A DNA stretch of 10,696 bases from an uncultured Clostridia bacterium (lineage in GTDB: Bacteria > Bacillota > Clostridia > TANB77 > CAG-508). Location: the NCBI GenBank assembly GCA_947626205.1, contig CANQRO010000051.1, positions 1 through 10,696 on the forward strand. Direction: 5' to 3'. A program made the translations under genes and the position numbers. Below are positions 1 to 6,162 of the stretch, in pieces (within the stretch, counting starts at the first letter, position 1; the number at the start of each line of letters is the position of its first letter). The notes under the pieces were generated by a model that saw only the letters and a list, made by a program, of their open reading frames with translations, made no database searches and was not told the DNA's origin.

Positions 1-143
1 CATAGAATAGAATTTATTCGTGAATTAAATAATGTAAAATGGTATAATGATTTTAATCCTGCAATTGTCCTTGTTGGACTTGTTCCGATAGAATCATTAT
101 ACCATTTTACATTATTTAATTCACGAATAAATTCTATTCTATG
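1..143. repeat. 52-bp perfect inverted repeat at the window edge (probable fold-back artefact)
   Basis: Bases 1-52 are the exact reverse complement of bases 92-143, with a 39-base spacer. The duplicated segment is murD coding sequence: the plus strand at 1-50 encodes HRIEFIRELNNVKWYND, the same residues that murD encodes on the minus strand at 94-143. A coding segment copied in inverted orientation at the very end of the sequence is typical of a fold-back chimera or a hairpin-shaped assembly end. A real genomic inversion cannot be excluded but is less likely. The spacer contains a small GTCC-N5-GGAC hairpin that could have primed the switch. Confidence 0.9.
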
Positions 144-1106
144 TTCTACTCCTTTAAATTTTTTAATTGCATCTATTATTGTTTCTATATCTATAAAAGA
201 TTTTGTGGCTGCTATAGCTGCACATACATTTTCATAATTATGCATTCCTCTTAATGGAATATCTTTTGTAGCAATGATATGTCTTCTTAATCTATCTTCA
301 CATTCTTTTATAACATCTTGGTCTACTATAATTCCATTATCTAGTTTTTGTTTACTGCTAAATAAGACTACTTTTCCATTTGCCTCATTTTTACATGCTC
401 TTGTTATTTCATTGTCATAGTTTAACACTACTATACCATTTTCATTTTGATTTAAAAATATATTCTTTTTAGCATTTATATATTCTTCATATGAGCTATG
501 TATATTCAAATGGTTTGGAGAAACATTTGTAATTACTGAAATATCTGGACTTACTTTCATATTCATTAATTGAAAACTACTTAATTCTAAAACAATAATG
601 TCTTCTTCTTCCATTTCTGGTAACTTAGTAAATAGAGGGATGCCTATATTTCCTCCCAAATATGCTTTATATCCTGCAGATTTTACAATTTCATAAATTA
701 AACTTGTTGTAGTAGTCTTTCCATCACTTCCTGTTACTCCAATAATTTTACAGGGTGCCATTTCCATTAACATTTCTATTTCTGAAGTAACAATTGCACC
801 ACGCTCTGCTTCTTCTAATAATTCTTTTTTATTTGGCATACAACTTGGTGATCTAAAAATAATATCAAAACCTATTAATTTAGATAAGCTATTGGGTCCA
901 AATGAATATTCAAAACCATATTCATTTATTTGATTTATAATATTAGTAGGAATATTACTCATTTCTCTATCATCAAATACTGTTACTCTAGCTAGCTTAT
1001 CATATAGGTATTTAAGTAAGGGTTCATTACTAACTCCTAAACCGATTACAGCTACTCTTCTGTTTCTTATATATTTTTCAAATTCATCCAATTTTGTATT
1101 AAACAT
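1..1106 (-). CDS. murD: UDP-N-acetylmuramoyl-L-alanine:D-glutamate ligase, MurD (3' end missing)
   Basis: MurD adds D-glutamate to UDP-MurNAc-L-Ala using ATP, a cytoplasmic step of peptidoglycan precursor synthesis. Translating from ATG 1106 gives an N-terminal Rossmann-like UDP-binding region (VAVIGLGVSN, about residues 18-27). The Mur-ligase ATP loop GSDGKTTTT is at 126-134 and TNVSPNHLNIH at 193-203. The second conserved block GMHNYENVCAA is at 287-297. The C-terminal domain opening GVEHRIEF, followed by YNDSIGTSPTRT, is at 319-346. The AGGAGG site lies 4 nt before the ATG. MurD is usually about 450 residues; genuine sequence stops near residue 352 (base 51), because the remaining bases are the inverted copy of upstream murD. 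The frame stays open to the edge, but those last residues should not be trusted. It starts 11 nt after the kinase-like gene, so the two are probably one transcript. No other dcw-cluster gene is visible. Confidence 0.93.
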   Translation of the reverse strand, partial: MFNTKLDEFEKYIRNRRVAVIGLGVSNEPLLKYLYDKLARVTVFDDREMSNIPTNIINQINEYGFEYSFGPNSLSKLIGFDIIFRSPSCMPNKKELLEEAERGAIVTSEIEMLMEMAPCKIIGVTGSDGKTTTTSLIYEIVKSAGYKAYLGGNIGIPLFTKLPEMEEEDIIVLELSSFQLMNMKVSPDISVITNVSPNHLNIHSSYEEYINAKKNIFLNQNENGIVVLNYDNEITRACKNEANGKVVLFSSKQKLDNGIIVDQDVIKECEDRLRRHIIATKDIPLRGMHNYENVCAAIAATKSFIDIETIIDAIKKFKGVEHRIEFIRELNNVKWYNDSIGTSPTRTIAGLKSLYHFTLFNSRINSIL

Positions 1107-1117
1107 AATTCCTCCTT

Positions 1118-1813
1118 TTATACTATTGCACTTGGTAATTTAAGATTTTTTAAAATTAGATTTGTTGATTCTTCAACTGATTTACAATTTGTAACATCTA
1201 TTACTTTTGTTTTTTCGTGTAATTCATAAAAACCTGCTTTTTTTTGTAAATTATCTCGTTCCTCTATATGTTTTTTTAATTCTTGTAAATCTACTTCACC
1301 ATTATATTGTATGCTTTTTCTTCTAACGCGTTCTTCTAAATCTGCTGTTAAGAAGAAGTGATAGTCTGTTTTAGGATAAATCTCCATAATACTTCTTCCA
1401 GATATTATAATATTGTAATTTACTTTTAAGCTTTCTATTAAATTACGTGCAAAATTAAATAAACCTTCATTATTTGCATTTCCACCTATCATAGAAACAG
1501 CCATAGAAGAAGTTTGTGACTGCATTGTTTCTTCATCTATAATTTGTCCATCCATATAAATTTTAGTTTCTTTGTCTTCTATTTTTAAGCTAATTTTAAA
1601 TAAATCCATAACAGTTTTTATATCTATTTTTTCTGCTTGATTTCGTATGTTTTTAATATCTACACCATTCTTCATCATAGCATAAACGATTGCTCTATAT
1701 AAATTTCCACCATTTAATAAAACAGAATTTGGTATTTTTTTCAAAAGTTCTCTACATATTGATGTCTTCCCTGCACCAACTAATCCTTCAATTCCAATTA
1801 CTATATGTTCCAT
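1118..1813 (-). CDS. cytidylate kinase-like P-loop nucleotide kinase
   Basis: This 231-residue protein has the CMP kinase layout. A Walker A loop GLVGAGKTS is at residues 10-18 and GGNLYRAI follows at about 36-43, where Cmk has its TGAMYRA motif. SGRSIMEIYP corresponds to the Cmk GRDIGT-VFP block. FFLTADLEERVRRK and HIEERDNLQKKAGF correspond to the lid and the RD-rich region. The likely reaction is phosphorylation of CMP or dCMP by ATP. The GRDIGT motif is not canonical, so the substrate is uncertain and another small-molecule kinase role is possible. I chose Met at 1813 over the ATG at 1846: it has AAGGAG 6 nt upstream, whereas the 1846 ATG has no ribosome binding site and overlaps a TATAAT -10 box. 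murD follows 11 nt downstream, so this is probably the first gene of a two-gene or longer operon. Confidence 0.8.
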   Translation of the reverse strand: MEHIVIGIEGLVGAGKTSICRELLKKIPNSVLLNGGNLYRAIVYAMMKNGVDIKNIRNQAEKIDIKTVMDLFKISLKIEDKETKIYMDGQIIDEETMQSQTSSMAVSMIGGNANNEGLFNFARNLIESLKVNYNIIISGRSIMEIYPKTDYHFFLTADLEERVRRKSIQYNGEVDLQELKKHIEERDNLQKKAGFYELHEKTKVIDVTNCKSVEESTNLILKNLKLPSAIV

Positions 1814-1844
1814 GTTTTTCTCCTTATTATTTTTAATTTTCTCC

Positions 1845-1874
1845 ATTATATCATATATTTTTATATTCTGTTCA
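1845..1874 (-). promoter_or_regulatory. probable sigma-A promoter of the kinase-murD operon
   Basis: On the minus strand, TGAACA (1874-1869, 4 of 6 to TTGACA) is followed after 18 nt by a perfect TATAAT (1850-1845). Transcription would begin near 1838, giving a leader of about 25 nt to the ATG at 1813. This supports the shorter kinase start. Confidence 0.55.
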
Positions 1875-1903
1875 TTTTTTTCTTTTTATTTTATTTTTGT
1901 AAT

Positions 1904-1936
1904 GAATATTTTTCTCGTTTTTTGTGAAAAATATTC
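1904..1936. repeat. 11-bp inverted repeat upstream of the Asn-rich peptide gene
   Basis: GAATATTTTTC (1904-1914) and GAAAAATATTC (1926-1936) are perfect inverted copies separated by 11 nt. The repeat lies between the divergent kinase promoter and the small peptide gene. It could be a regulator operator. The left arm also contains GAATA, which fits a sigma-F/G -35 (GHATR), and AAAAATA 18 nt later matches 5 of 7 positions of CATWMTA. There is no T-tract, so a terminator role is unlikely. Confidence 0.5.
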
Positions 1937-1962
1937 TTGTAAGAAATGGAGGTGCTTGCATT

Positions 1963-2076
1963 ATGGCAAAAAATAATAAGAACAATAATCAAAATAACCA
2001 AAATCAAAAGAATAATGAAAACAATAATAATAAGAATAATCAAAAACAAAATAATAACAACGAAAACTGCAGATAG
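1963..2076 (+). CDS. 37-residue Asn-rich low-complexity protein of unknown function
   Basis: An ATG preceded by GGAGGTG with 8-nt spacing opens a 37-codon frame ending in TAG. Asn makes up 21 of 37 residues, with five Gln and five Lys; the protein starts MAKNNKNNN and ends ENCR. It has no hydrophobic segment or signal peptide and should be hydrophilic, basic and disordered. The strong ribosome binding site and the intrinsic terminator 11 nt after the stop argue that it is a real single-gene unit. I do not recognise a named family. Small Asn/Gln-rich proteins in spore formers include gamma-type small acid-soluble spore proteins, and a weak forespore-type promoter may lie upstream, so a spore role is possible but only inferred. 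The single Cys near the C-terminus is notable. Confidence 0.65.
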   Translation: MAKNNKNNNQNNQNQKNNENNNNKNNQKQNNNNENCR

Positions 2077-2086
2077 TTATTTAAAG

Positions 2087-2123
2087 TAAAAAATCCGCCA
2101 TACATATTTATGACGGATTTTTT
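2087..2123 (+). terminator. intrinsic terminator of the Asn-rich peptide gene (copy 1)
   Basis: AAAAAATCCG and CGGATTTTTT form a 10-bp stem, extended past one C-A mismatch by CATA/TATG around a 6-nt loop. It ends in T6. Bases 2087-2122 are identical to 2839-2874. Confidence 0.88.
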
Positions 2124-2138
2124 ATTTAGAAAAAAAAT

Positions 2139-2168
2139 TTGTCGAAAACTTTTTCTTGATTTTATAAT
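2139..2168 (+). promoter_or_regulatory. possible promoter in the AT-rich spacer before the DUF4160 gene
   Basis: TTGTCG (2139-2144) and a perfect TATAAT (2163-2168) are 18 nt apart. It would give a leader of about 165 nt before the DUF4160 gene. In DNA this AT-rich the match may be chance. The rest of 2124-2315 holds no gene; TATAATTTT recurs there at 2232, 2244 and 2267. Confidence 0.25.
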
Positions 2169-2315
2169 AAAAATATATTATTATATAGCTAATTATAGTC
2201 TTTCAACTTAAGATTTACATTACAATTTTCTTATAATTTTATCTATAATTTTCTAACTTTCCATTTTATAATTTTACAAAATGACGAAACTTATATTTAT
2301 TTTTCTTTTCAACTG

Positions 2316-2324
2316 TGTTATAAT
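2316..2324 (+). promoter_or_regulatory. extended -10 promoter of the DUF4160/DUF2442 pair
   Basis: TGTTATAAT is a perfect extended -10 element (TGn-TATAAT) with no good -35. Expected initiation, about 6-7 nt downstream, falls in or just before the AAAGGAGG site at 2328-2335. The mRNA would then start almost at its Shine-Dalgarno sequence. Confidence 0.55.
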
Positions 2325-2339
2325 CTGAAAGGAGGTATT

Positions 2340-2598
2340 ATGCCTACAATTAGTATGTTTTATGGAATCATTATCAGAATGTATTATGATGAACATCATC
2401 CACCACATTTTTCACGCTTATTTTGGAGATTTTAAGGCTCTGTTTGATTTTAATTCTAACTTATTAGAAGGAAATTTACCAAAAAGTAAAATTAAATTAG
2501 TTCAAGCTTGGAGCTTGATACATAAAGATGAATTATTAGCAAATTGGGAATTGTCTAAAAATAATGAACAATTATTTTATATAAAGCCACTTCAATAG
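2340..2598 (+). pseudogene. DUF4160 family protein, frameshifted by one base
   Basis: The gene starts at ATG 2340, 4 nt after AAAGGAGG, and reads MPTISMFYGIIIRMYYDEHH then PPHF, the conserved DUF4160 N-terminus. In the next frame, from 2413, it continues HAYFGDFKALFDF to the end (…WELSKNNEQLFYIKPLQ), the usual C-terminal half. The join lies in a run of five T (2408-2412), where the intact reading needs four. As it stands, the first frame stops at TAA 2433-2435 after 31 codons. Removing one T gives an uninterrupted protein of about 85 residues, normal for the family. This may be a sequencing or assembly indel, a recent natural mutation, or slippage. The C-terminal frame alone could only start from an internal ATG at 2362 without a good binding site. 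DUF4160 is commonly encoded beside DUF2442, as here. The biochemical function is not established; a toxin-antitoxin-like role is only a hypothesis. Confidence 0.85.
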
Positions 2599-2610
2599 GA
2601 GGATATTATT

Positions 2611-2841
2611 ATGAGAGAAATTATTAATGTAGAACCATTGGAAGACTATAAATTACTTTTAACTTTTGATAACAATGTAAAAAAAATAAAAGATATGAAA
2701 CCTTATTTAGAGAAAGGTGTCTTTAAAAAATTGAAAGATGTAAATTTTTTTAATACTGTTAAAATATCATTTGGAACTATCTCTTGGGGCGATATAGATA
2801 TATGTGCTGATTCTTTATATGAAAGTAGTATAGATCTTTAA
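2611..2841 (+). CDS. DUF2442 domain protein
   Basis: This 76-residue protein matches the DUF2442 pattern. VEPLEDYKLLLTFDNNVKKIKDMKPYL covers the N-terminal strands, FKKLKDVNFFNTVKI the middle, and ISWGDIDICADSLYESS is the typical C-terminal motif (usually W…DI..D.LY..S). There is no signal peptide or membrane segment, so it should be a small soluble protein. AGGAGGA (2597-2603) overlaps the stop codon of the DUF4160 gene and sits 7 nt before the ATG, so the two genes are cotranscribed and probably translationally coupled. DUF2442 proteins often pair with DUF4160; a regulatory or antitoxin-like partner role is possible but unproven. Its stop codon is the first base triplet of the following terminator repeat. 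Confidence 0.85.
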   Translation: MREIINVEPLEDYKLLLTFDNNVKKIKDMKPYLEKGVFKKLKDVNFFNTVKISFGTISWGDIDICADSLYESSIDL

Positions 2842-2874
2842 AAAATCCGCCATACATATTTATGACGGATTTTT
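2839..2874. terminator. bidirectional terminator between the DUF2442 gene and uvrA (copy 2)
   Basis: This has the same 36 bases as 2087-2122: stem AAAAAATCCG/CGGATTTTT plus CATA/TATG. On the plus strand it ends in T5 directly after the DUF2442 stop. On the minus strand it ends in T6 and serves uvrA, whose stop is 79 nt away. It is well placed to separate convergent transcripts. Confidence 0.88.
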
Positions 2875-2953
2875 CTTATGCAACTTTTTAGTTCTTTAAT
2901 TGTTTGATAATTATGGAATTATTTTTACGCATATTTCAAAGTTACTTTTTTAT

Positions 2954-5773
2954 TTAAAGATATTTTTGCAAAAATTGTCCTGTATAACTTTGTTCATTTC
3001 TAGCTACCTGTTCTGGTGTTCCTACACTTATTACCTGTCCACCTTTATCTCCACCTTCTGGTCCTAAATCTACGATATAATCTGCTGTTTTTATTAAGTC
3101 TAAGTTATGTTCTATAACAATTATGCTATTCCCTGTATCTACAAGTCTCTGCAAAATATTTATTAATTTATGAACATCAGCTATATGAAGTCCTGTTGTT
3201 GGCTCATCTAATATATACAATGTTTTGCCTGTTGGCTTTTTAGATAATTCTGTTGCTAATTTTACTCTTTGAGCTTCCCCTCCAGATAATGTAGTAGATG
3301 GTTGTCCTAATTTTATATAACCAAGTCCTACATCGTATAAAGTCTGTATTTTAGATTTAATTCTTGGCACATTTTCAAAAAATATTAATGCTTCTTCTAC
3401 TGTCATATCTAATACATCTGCAATGCTTTTCCCCTTATACTTCACTTCTAGAGTTTCTCGATTATATCTTTTACCATGGCAAACCTCACAAGGGACATAA
3501 ATGTCTGGTAAGAAATGCATTTCTATTTTTAAAATTCCATCACCATCACAAGATTCGCATCTCCCTCCTGGTACGTTAAAACTAAACCTTCCTTTTGAAT
3601 ATCCACGAAGTTTCGCTTCATTTGTTGTTGCAAAGATTTCACGAATCATATCAAATACTCCAGTATAAGTTGCAGGATTTGAACGTGGAGTTCTTCCTAT
3701 TGGCGATTGATCTATATTTATGATTTTATCTATATTTTCTAAACCTTTTATTTCTTTGTATTTTCCTGGTTTTTCATTTGAGCCATAAATTTCTTTTGCA
3801 ACACTCTTATAAAGAATTTCATTTACTAGAGTACTTTTACCCGATCCAGAAACACCTGTTACACAAGTAAATACTCCTAAAGGAAATTTAACCCTAATAT
3901 TTTTTAAATTATTTTGTTCTGCACCAATTATCTCTATATATTTTCCATTAGATTTTCTTCTCTTCTTTGGCACAACAATCTTTTTTCTTCCACTCAAATA
4001 TTGACCTGTTATAGATTCTGGTACTTTTTTTATTTCTTCAGCCGTACCTTGTGCTATTACATAACCACCATGTACACCAGGCCCCGGACCTATATCTATA
4101 ATTTGATCTGCTGCATACATTGTATCTTCATCATGTTCTACAACTATTAATGTATTTCCTAAATCTCTTAATTTCTTTAAAGTAGCAAGTAATTTATCGT
4201 TATCTCTTTGATGTAAACCAATACTTGGCTCATCCAATATATATAATACGCCACTTAAACCAGAGCCAATTTGTGTAGCTAAACGAATACGTTGTGCTTC
4301 CCCTCCAGATAAACTTCCCGCAGACCTAGATAATGTTAAATACTCTAATCCTACATCCATTAAAAATTGTAATCTTTGATTTAATTCTTTCATAATTTGA
4401 TCTGCAATCATTGATTCCTTTTTCGTTAAAGATAAGCTATTTAAGTATGCTTTTATTTTATCTATAGACAAATCTGTTAATTCATTAATATTTTTATCTC
4501 CAACTTTTACTGATAAAACTTCTTCTTTAAGCCTTGCACCATGGCAAGTAGGACATTCACTATAGCTCATATACATTTCATAAAAATCACGCATACCTTG
4601 TGATTTTGTTTCATTATATCTCCTATCTAATGTTGGTATTACTCCTTCAAATGGTGCTTTATATTTTCTTGTTCCAAAAGCAGAAGTATATTCAAAATCA
4701 ATTTCTTCTGTTCCTGTACCATATAAAATTTTTTCTAAAAATTCTCTTGGTAATTTTTTAATTGGTTGTTTAATATCTACACCATAATGACGTGCTATGC
4801 TTTCAAAATACATTTTTGCCATTGTATCGCCCTTTTTCATGGTACTTGCTCCAAAAGCTTTTACACCATCATATAAAGTTTTATTTTTATCTGGAATAAT
4901 AAGATCTTCATCCATTTTCATTAAATAACCAATTCCTGTACATGTTGGGCATGCTCCTACTGGATTATTAAATGAAAACATTCTTGGTGATAGCTCTGGA
5001 AAGCTTATTCCACAATCTGGACAAGCATAGTTTCCGCTAAATATTCTTTCACCTTTGCCCGCAATATCAATTAATACTAATTCATTTGCATGTTTCATAG
5101 CAATTTCTACAGATTCTGCAAGACGATTTCTTATATCCTCTTTTATTACTAGACGATCTACTATAATATATACATTGTGTTTTTTCTTTCTATCTAATTC
5201 TAAATCATCTGTTAGTTCAACAATTTCTCCGTCAATTTTAGCACGAACAAAACCTTCTTTTACAAAATCACTTAAAAGTTTTGTAAATTCTCCTTTTCTA
5301 CCATGAATTACCGGTGATAGAACTTGTATTTTTGTACCTTCTTCTAATGTCATGATATTATCTACAATTTGGTCTATAGATTGTTTTTCTATCTTTTTAC
5401 CACATTTTGGACAATATGGAATTCCAATTCTAGCATATAGTAAACGTATATAATCATAGATTTCTGTAACTGTTCCAACTGTTGAACGTGGATTTCTTGA
5501 AGTTGTTTTTTGATCTATTGAAATGGCTGGTGATAGACCTTCAATAGATTCTACGTCTGGCTTTTCCATTAACCCCAAAAATTGCCTTGCATAGCTAGAT
5601 AGGCTTTCTACATATCTTCTTTGCCCTTCTGCATATAATGTATCAAATGCAAGAGATGATTTTCCAGAACCAGAAAGTCCTGTAATAACAATTAATTTAT
5701 CTCTTGGTATTTCTAAATTTATATTTTTTAAATTATGTTCCTTTGCTCCCTTAACTATAATTTTATCGTTCAT
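2954..5773 (-). CDS. uvrA: excinuclease ABC subunit A, UvrA
   Basis: UvrA is the damage-recognition ATPase of nucleotide excision repair; it loads UvrB at lesions. From Met 5773 the protein has 939 residues, the family norm. ATPase I has Walker A GLSGSGKS at about 32-39. The first zinc module runs from CPDC to CPTC at about 251-278, with FSFNNPVGACP inside. The signature LSGGEAQRIRLA follows at mid-protein. ATPase II has GVSGSGKST, a second zinc module from CESC to CEVC around GILKIEMHFLPDIYVP, the signature LSGGEAQRVKLA and the Walker B LYILDEPTTGLH. The frame extends 5 codons further to ATG 5788, but I prefer 5773: GGGGGTTAAA directly precedes it and the next residues (MNDKIIVKGAKEHNLKN) match the normal N-terminus. 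The binding site is G-rich and off-consensus. uvrB and uvrC are not adjacent, so uvrA appears to be transcribed alone. Confidence 0.98.
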   Translation of the reverse strand: MNDKIIVKGAKEHNLKNINLEIPRDKLIVITGLSGSGKSSLAFDTLYAEGQRRYVESLSSYARQFLGLMEKPDVESIEGLSPAISIDQKTTSRNPRSTVGTVTEIYDYIRLLYARIGIPYCPKCGKKIEKQSIDQIVDNIMTLEEGTKIQVLSPVIHGRKGEFTKLLSDFVKEGFVRAKIDGEIVELTDDLELDRKKKHNVYIIVDRLVIKEDIRNRLAESVEIAMKHANELVLIDIAGKGERIFSGNYACPDCGISFPELSPRMFSFNNPVGACPTCTGIGYLMKMDEDLIIPDKNKTLYDGVKAFGASTMKKGDTMAKMYFESIARHYGVDIKQPIKKLPREFLEKILYGTGTEEIDFEYTSAFGTRKYKAPFEGVIPTLDRRYNETKSQGMRDFYEMYMSYSECPTCHGARLKEEVLSVKVGDKNINELTDLSIDKIKAYLNSLSLTKKESMIADQIMKELNQRLQFLMDVGLEYLTLSRSAGSLSGGEAQRIRLATQIGSGLSGVLYILDEPSIGLHQRDNDKLLATLKKLRDLGNTLIVVEHDEDTMYAADQIIDIGPGPGVHGGYVIAQGTAEEIKKVPESITGQYLSGRKKIVVPKKRRKSNGKYIEIIGAEQNNLKNIRVKFPLGVFTCVTGVSGSGKSTLVNEILYKSVAKEIYGSNEKPGKYKEIKGLENIDKIINIDQSPIGRTPRSNPATYTGVFDMIREIFATTNEAKLRGYSKGRFSFNVPGGRCESCDGDGILKIEMHFLPDIYVPCEVCHGKRYNRETLEVKYKGKSIADVLDMTVEEALIFFENVPRIKSKIQTLYDVGLGYIKLGQPSTTLSGGEAQRVKLATELSKKPTGKTLYILDEPTTGLHIADVHKLINILQRLVDTGNSIIVIEHNLDLIKTADYIVDLGPEGGDKGGQVISVGTPEQVARNEQSYTGQFLQKYL

Positions 5774-5809
5774 TTTAACCCCCAGCATATAATTTATACA
5801 TACTCATTT

Positions 5810-5838
5810 ATTATACAACACCTGTTGTGTTTAAACAA
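5810..5838 (-). promoter_or_regulatory. uvrA promoter with overlapping palindromes (possible LexA operator)
   Basis: On the minus strand, TTGTTT (5838-5833, weak) and TATAAT (5815-5810) are 17 nt apart. The spacer holds ACAACA-CC-TGTTGT (5815-5828), which contains AAC-N4-GTT, the inner core of the Firmicute LexA box, but lacks the outer G/C of GAAC-N4-GTTC. A second perfect palindrome, TGTTTAAACA (5828-5837), overlaps the -35. SOS control of uvrA is known in several bacteria; here it is only suggested. Confidence 0.5.
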
Positions 5839-5889
5839 GTGTTTGTTATAAATATTTTTAATAACTTTAATATTTATAAATAATAATGT

Positions 5890-5919
5890 AGGGACCTTAT
5901 ATATTATAGGTCCCTTTTT
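5890..5919 (+). terminator. plus-strand terminator hairpin without an obvious gene
   Basis: AGGGACCT (5890-5897) and AGGTCCCT (5908-5915) form a perfect 8-bp stem with a 10-nt loop, followed by T5. The T-tract marks it as a plus-strand terminator, yet both flanking genes run on the minus strand. On the minus strand the hairpin is followed by ACATTATT, a poor U-tract. Confidence 0.6.
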
Positions 5920-5941
5920 AGAAAATGATCTTTTTTCTCTC

Positions 5942-6076
5942 TTACAACTGCTCGCGATAGATAGGTTTTCCCGATTTCGGATCCTTCATCACGGCAGGCT
6001 GCTTATGCTCCTTGGAAGGCTGTCTTTCAGCCTTAGCTTCCTTAGCTCTTGATTCAAAGTATTCATTTTCTTTCAT
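5942..6076 (-). CDS. 44-residue charged protein of unknown function, high-GC outlier
   Basis: An ATG with AGGAGG 9 nt upstream opens a 44-codon frame ending in TAA. The product starts MKENEYFESRAKEAKAERQ and ends KDPKSGKPIYREQL. It is rich in Lys, Glu and Arg, has no Cys, signal peptide or membrane segment, and the N-terminal half should be helical. I do not recognise a family. By count, 59 of 135 bases are G or C (44%), far above its surroundings, and it uses codons rare in the neighbouring genes (CGC, TCG, CCG, GCC, CAG). This suggests recent transfer, perhaps from a mobile element. Within it, AAGGCTG/CAGCCTT (6016-6034) forms a 7-bp hairpin, so a structured RNA is a less likely alternative. 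It stands alone between the orphan hairpin at 5890-5919 and the tandem repeats at 6187-6258. Confidence 0.6.
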   Translation of the reverse strand: MKENEYFESRAKEAKAERQPSKEHKQPAVMKDPKSGKPIYREQL

Positions 6077-6162
6077 TTTTTGCTGCCTCCTAAAATTTTT
6101 TATTCATCAAGTATGCCAAAGGTGATAATATAAGGCACCAACTTAATGTAATTCTATTTTAC

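Noticed and set aside
3681..3693. GAACGTGGAGTTC as a second LexA box
   Set aside because: The half-sites are 5 nt apart instead of 4, and the sequence lies within uvrA coding sequence at the conserved TPRSNPATY region.
3364..5306. Plus-strand open frames at 3364-3579, 3914-4150 and 5055-5306
   Set aside because: They lie antisense within uvrA, have no ribosome binding sites, and give Phe/Tyr/Ser-rich low-complexity products typical of the complement of a real gene.
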